Shown here: positions 53,601 to 59,600 of the stretch, in pieces
How positions within the stretch are numbered: the first letter of the stretch is position 1
Layout: each line of letters begins with the position of its first letter
Source of the DNA: Gymnorhina tibicen
Taxonomy: Eukaryota; Chordata; Aves; Passeriformes; Artamidae
Direction of reading: 5' to 3'
NCBI GenBank assembly: GCA_013399875.1
Contig: VXAZ01008017.1
Span: 175,161 to 239,160, forward strand
Length of the DNA stretch: 64,000 bases
Position numbers and translations under genes: made by a program
The notes under the pieces: generated by a model
The model's input: only the letters and a program-made list of their open reading frames with translations
What the model was told of the DNA's origin: nothing
Databases searched by the model: none

Positions 53601-56600
53601 AATATCATTTGTAAAATGGGCACATGCCATCAGATCTAGCTGGCATGAAGGGGGCTCGAAGTGAGTTTTGCCTCTTTTTGGCATTTGCTACCTTGTGGTT
53701 GCCTTGGAATTGTAACTTTCTGCCCCTGTAATCCCCTGGTTTTCACTTGCTGCTAAACACAAAGGAGCCAGGACAGCTTGAAAGACTCTGGCTACACTTA
53801 GGTCTTCTTCTGCCCCACCTCAAGTACTGTGTTCAATTTTGGGCCCCTCACTACAAGAAAGAAGAAGGACAGAGAAGCTGGTGAAGGATCTGGAGCACAA
53901 GTCCCATGAGAAGTGCCTGAGGGAGGTGAGGTTGTTTACCTTGGAGAAAAGGGGGCTGAGGAGACCTTATCACTCTCTACAACTGCCTTGAAAGGAGCCT
54001 GTAGTAAGGTGGGGGTCAGCCTCTTCTTCCAAGTGACGAGTGACAAAAAAAAAGGAATCAGCCTCAAGCTGCACCAAGTGCCTGAGGGAGGTGAGGTTGT
54101 TTACCTTGGAGAAAAGGGGGCTGAGGAGACCTTATCACTCTCTACAACTGCCTTGAAAGGAGCCTGTAGTAAGGTGGGGGTCAGCCTCTTCTTCCAAGTG
54201 ACGAGTGACAAAAAAAAAGGAATCAGCCTCAAGCTGCACCAGGAGAGGTTTAGATTGGCTATTAGGGAAAAATTCATCATGGAAAGGGTTGTTAAGCATT
54301 GGAACAGTAAGCCCAGGGAAGTGATTGAGTCATCATCCTTGGACATATTTAAAAGATGTGTAGTTGTGGTGCTTAGGGACATGGTTTAATGGTGGACTTG
54401 GCATTGCTAGGTTAATGATTGGACTTGATAATATTAAAGGTCATTTCCAACCTAAACGATTCTCTGACTTCACACCACACAAAGTCTTCTTTTCTTTGAC
54501 ATCCTTTGGTGCAAATAAGAGTGCATCCTGAGAGCTTATCCAGAGAGTCAGTGTGGTGTTATGCTCTCTCCATATTAAAAATGTCCTGCTTCTGCAATTC
54601 AGTATCTCCTTAGCTGAGATGTGTAAACATGTTTTTCCATATTTTTTGTGGTGTTACTCCCTCCTCTCCCTTATTTCCAATGTGAATATGGTATGTTTCA
54701 GTATACAAGCACTTAAAAGTAGTGAGCATCTCAAGAGAAATTTAGTACAACTTCCTTCATTCAACACTGATTTGGGAGTTGTATTAAAAAAAGGCTCTCT
54801 AAGCTGAGGCAAGGAGAGATGCTAAGCAACCTGATGAGAAGTGGCCAGATTCACTACTCTTGGGCACATTGGAAGTTTCTGTTTAATTACCTTTTAAAAT
54901 ATATTCCTACCCTTCTTTGCAGGCAAATGTTCTGAGTTGCCTGCTGAGTCATAAGAAAGAAACCAAAAGAGATTTGATGAAATATGAAACGTGCTTATTA
55001 GCAGCAGTTTTCCTTGGTGTTGACAGTAGATTCTGTGGGAATGGTTTATGTCTTTTCATACCTTCCCTGAATTGCAACACAACCCCAAATCCTCCCTCAG
55101 CTCCTAAGAAACTGCTGAGACGTAAGCTTGGAAATAAAAGTTGATTGACATGCAGACCAGAGCTTTATGAGCAGTGCGGAAATTGCGGGTTCAACCTCAC
55201 CAAACTGCATGAAACAGTACCAGTGTTCTTGTTTTCCAGGTTGGGAATATGTTTGTTTATACTTGTTTCTGTGACCACTGGAGTTAATCACCTGCAGAAG
55301 ACAGAGAACTAGAAACGGATGTCTCTCCATGGGATTGGAGAATGCCTATTGCCTATTTTGTAAAGTAATCATAAACACTGCTGGTGAGGGACGTGATAGG
55401 CAGTATTTTACTCCCAAAACCACACAATCCTGCCGGGCGTCCAGAAACTTAATGAACCAAACTGCTGACTTGACCATAAAACTGTTCAGAAAACTAGCAA
55501 TCCGTTGCATTCTTCCTATTCCTACCTAACACTTTCCCAAACCTGACTGTATGAGTGTTTCATGTAATGATCCCTACAGTGACAAAATGTATTAGACTAT
55601 TACTTTCGGTTATTACAGCCTTTTAGCTTGTTGGACTGGATTTTTTTAATGCCAGTACACAGGGGTTCAGAGCCTCAGCCTCAGCTGGTGAATGCATGGT
55701 CTGGGCTCAAGAGGAAAGAAGAACAGTGTCCTTCCTTCCCTGGGCTAACAATTCCTGAGCAATGTTCAGGCTTTTCTGGATTATCCCAGCTGTCACGCGT
55801 ACAACAGAGGAGGTCGGCACCAGCAGGACCCAGCAGGCTTTTGGCTATTCTCTTGCAGCAAGTTTGAAGTGGCCTGTGAGCTACTCCAACAATTACACAT
55901 AGACAGTTTTCCCTACTAAAGGGTGCTACTGGGCTAGTCCTAGCCTTGTGACTGTAGCCTGTGACCGAGGTCTCCATGGCACCACGGTGTAAGAGCAGAT
56001 TTGCCCAACCCCTGTGCCAGGGCTACAAGTATTTACTAAGCCTCTAAAAACAGCTTTAAGGACTAGAAAAGTAATTCTGGGCCCAAAGAGCCTTGAGAAA
56101 GATAAATTAATGAAAAACGGGCTCTTTTCTCAAGTTTCATCCTCTGAGCAGTTCTCAGTGATGACTATGGGAGGCTGAGACACTCAGCCTTCCAGGACTG
56201 CACGCTAAATGAGCCAAGCCACTGCTGCCTGTCTTTGGTGCAACAGATGAAGACCTGTTGATGCCGAGGATCCTGCAGACGGTGGCACGTGCCTGCTCCC
56301 TGACATATTCTCCTTTCTCTCACAGGTGGATGGTGACATCCTGGTCTCCTTGCACGCAGAGCTGTGGTGGAGGCCTACAGACGCGGCGAGTGACGTGCCA
56401 GCGCCTGACGGCGACAGGCAGCTCTGTCCCAATGTCGAACGAGGCTTGTGCCCAGGTGTCCAAGCGCCCTGTGGACACACAGAACTGTAACAGGCAGCCC
56501 TGTGTTGAGTGGGTGGCCTCCTCCTGGGGCCAGGTAAGGAACAAGGCAGCATTCCAAGGACAGCCCCTTAGTGTGGGCTAGAAAAAAAGAGACAGAAAAT

Positions 56601-59600
56601 GAGGGGAGTGATTTTTTAATCTAATATCTTTAGGTTATAGTTTGCAGGCTTTTGAGGAGGCCACTAATTTGCTCAGCTCTTTCTTTTTGTACATGATGCA
56701 CTGCCTGCTTGGATTTCTGTAGCTTCCCACAATCCCTAGATATGCTGCTTGTGAACAGCACTTTTACTGCAGACCCCTGTGTCCTCCAGTGGAAAGGTCT
56801 GCAGTTCCTTGTTACAGTGATAAGCAATACATCTGGGAAGTAGCCCTCTTCAAGTCTTAATTCTCCTTACTAGCCAGTGTGAGTGCTTCTGTCTTTTCTG
56901 GCTGGAGTCAGGATTGATGATTGTGATTGTTTCAAGGCAGGGGGAATGTACAACAATTCAGTTTTACAAAGTTGCTGATGTTGCCTGAGAATACCAAAAA
57001 GTGTGAGCTTTCTTGATTTGCTTCATGGTGAAAGGCAGAATGAAGGGCAAAAAGCATTTTCAGACTACTTCCTTCTGCTTTGCAGATCTTCCAATTCTCT
57101 CTTAGTAGATTGCATCGCATCAGGTTTTCTTATAATGTTGGTAGTAAAATGTGCCTTCAGCTACTAGATCATTTTATTGTTCACTACTTGAAAACATCTT
57201 CATTTAAATCTTGAAAGGTGACTGAGTTATTGTATTACAAGTAAAGCTTGGAATTATCACTTTATATCTAAGAAAAAAATTTTCACTCCCTATGGAATTC
57301 CAGGAAAGGACTGGATCATCTTTGCAAAAACTGTTATGGGCTATATTGTTCCCCATAACACCATACTCAGCTGAGACAATCAGATAGTTCAGAATTAATT
57401 TCTTAGACCTAATCTCTGTGCATTATCATATAATATTTCTTCTACCTAGCTTACAGAAAAAAAAAGGTCAAGTTCCACATGGTTGTGTACTGCTCAGTCT
57501 CCAAGCCAGAAGACTGTTACACAGTTAGTAACATTTCACTGGCTCAGTGGATCGATGATCTGCTTGGTAGTATCACAGGGTATCGGGTCCCCATTGCACA
57601 GGTGTAGTGATCAACTTTCCCAGTTCACAAGGAAAATAAAACAGCCTACCTGCTCTATCTCTATCTCTAGAATTAGTTTCTTTCCTTCATTTAATGTTCC
57701 TGGCATTTTGAGCTCCACTGTGTAATTCCATGGTATTTTTAAACTAGTGACTCGGGCTGGCTGGTGATGAGGACTGCTAGCCCCTGCAGATATCACAGAA
57801 ATGCTCCACATACTCTGGTGAATGACATTTCCAACAAGACAGTTGACTGGAAGCAGTTGGAAGCCTGGCAATCACTGCTTCTCTCTCCCAGTTGTCAGGG
57901 AGGGAAGAAATAGCAGGAGGAAGGGAGTATTATTTGAGGAGTGCGTGATAGTGTGAAACAGGGCTCCTACTGATGAGGGAGTGGAGGTGGCAGAGGGATC
58001 AGTCAGCAGCCATCCCCTGGCAAAAATTCCTGCTTCGCACTAATGACCTCTTATTCAACCCTCAGTTTGTTCTTGAATATAATTTCCAGATACTTAGAAA
58101 AACAGTTTCCTAGTAGTTGATATAGTTTTAAAAGAGCACAAATACATGCTTCATACCTATAGCAAGTTATGTTTTAATTAAAGGAGAGGATTAGGAGAGT
58201 TAAACTGAAATGTGGTTGTTAAGCTTGAATACGTTAGGATAGCCTCAATTTTGGAGCAAGCTTGCATATCTGTTGTGCTTATCATGCTTGCTGCTTTTGT
58301 TTGTTGTCCTTCAATGCTTTTAAATTATTAAATGGAGTGGAATATGTTCTTGGCTCAATGCATTCTTAGTTATTTGGCCATAAGATGTGATAGTACAAGC
58401 TGCAAAATGCGCAGTAAAAGTAATGTATTGAGATTTCCTGTATGGTTCATAGGTTCTTGGCTAATGGCATGAGAGCATTTAATTTCCCCTAACAGAAGTA
58501 TTTAAGATTAAATTATTGAAGAGAAGAGGTAATGAATCTACAGAGCAGATACAGAAATGTAGTTTAAACGCTGCTGGAGGAGAGTGAGGTAGAGCAGAAG
58601 ATGACTGCACAGTCAGCCTTCAAACCTGCAGAGATGCAGAAAGTGGTTGAAATCTCAACAGTCTCTGATGGCAGTAAGCAGGTTGTTTCACTAGCAGTTT
58701 TATAAAAATGGAACATGCCCTGTCTTTTACCTCCCCTAAGTGAATCTTCTGTGTTCACAGTGTAACGGGCCTTGCATTGGACCACGACTGGCTGTACAGC
58801 ACCGACAGATATTTTGCCAGACCAAAGACGGGACTTCTGTGTCATCTGACCAATGCAGTTCCTTACCAAGGTAGGGCAGAAATGTCTTACGTCTGAACCC
58901 ACAACCCTTTTCAGAAATATTGAATGGACTGGTGACTTTACTGAGAACTTACGGGTTTCCCTTATGTAACAAAGAGGTCATGCTGCAACCTGTACACTTA
59001 TGTGTAACAAATCTTACCAGGCTTAAGCCCAGACTTCCCTATTTGATCCTAGGAGCTTCAGGCCACTTGGCCAACAACTGGAAAATCTTCTGTGCATGCC
59101 AAATCCTGAGGGCAAGGTTGTGTTATATCTTCTTAAGGTGCCCATCTTCTCTCTTACTTAAACACAAACTCTAACAGAAAAAAAGGGTCTCCACAGGTTT
59201 TGTTTTCCTGCAGGTAAACTCCACTGTCAACATTGTAAAGACATTTACTTTACATGAGGCAGGTATGTAAATCATGACCAATCATGACTGAAAATTAATG
59301 TAATTGGCTTGTTGGCTCCCACTCATGCTTTTTCACTATCTGTGTGACAAATAGATATTAACCAAGTCTGCCTATATATCTTCTGTGAGACTGTCTTGAG
59401 AGGAAAGGGAGGGTTTCAGAGAACTGGTTCTGTTCCCACTGGCTGTAAAGCCATAAAAAAGTTACAAAGTCCTGCTGGACCACATTGGTTACCACTCATT
59501 TCACCTTTCAGCAGATCTCTGGTTTGGTCCTTCATGGAGAGGGCATTTCAGCCAAATCCTCAAATGGTTCAAATGGTCTTTTAGCCTGGTGTTGGTATAC

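Larger units (their letters stand above)
53108..56325 (+). other. ADAMTSL3: Intron between visible exons 10 and 11
   Basis: 3.2 kb, donor GTTCGT, acceptor TTTCTCTCACAG. It contains a sense-strand CR1 copy (about 53801-54470) with an internal exact 165-bp tandem duplication. Otherwise no recognisable features. Confidence 0.85.

Noticed and set aside
53913..54389. 158-codon open frame containing a duplicated 55-residue segment as a repeat protein
   Set aside because: It is a CR1 remnant doubled by a tandem duplication, not a host protein.
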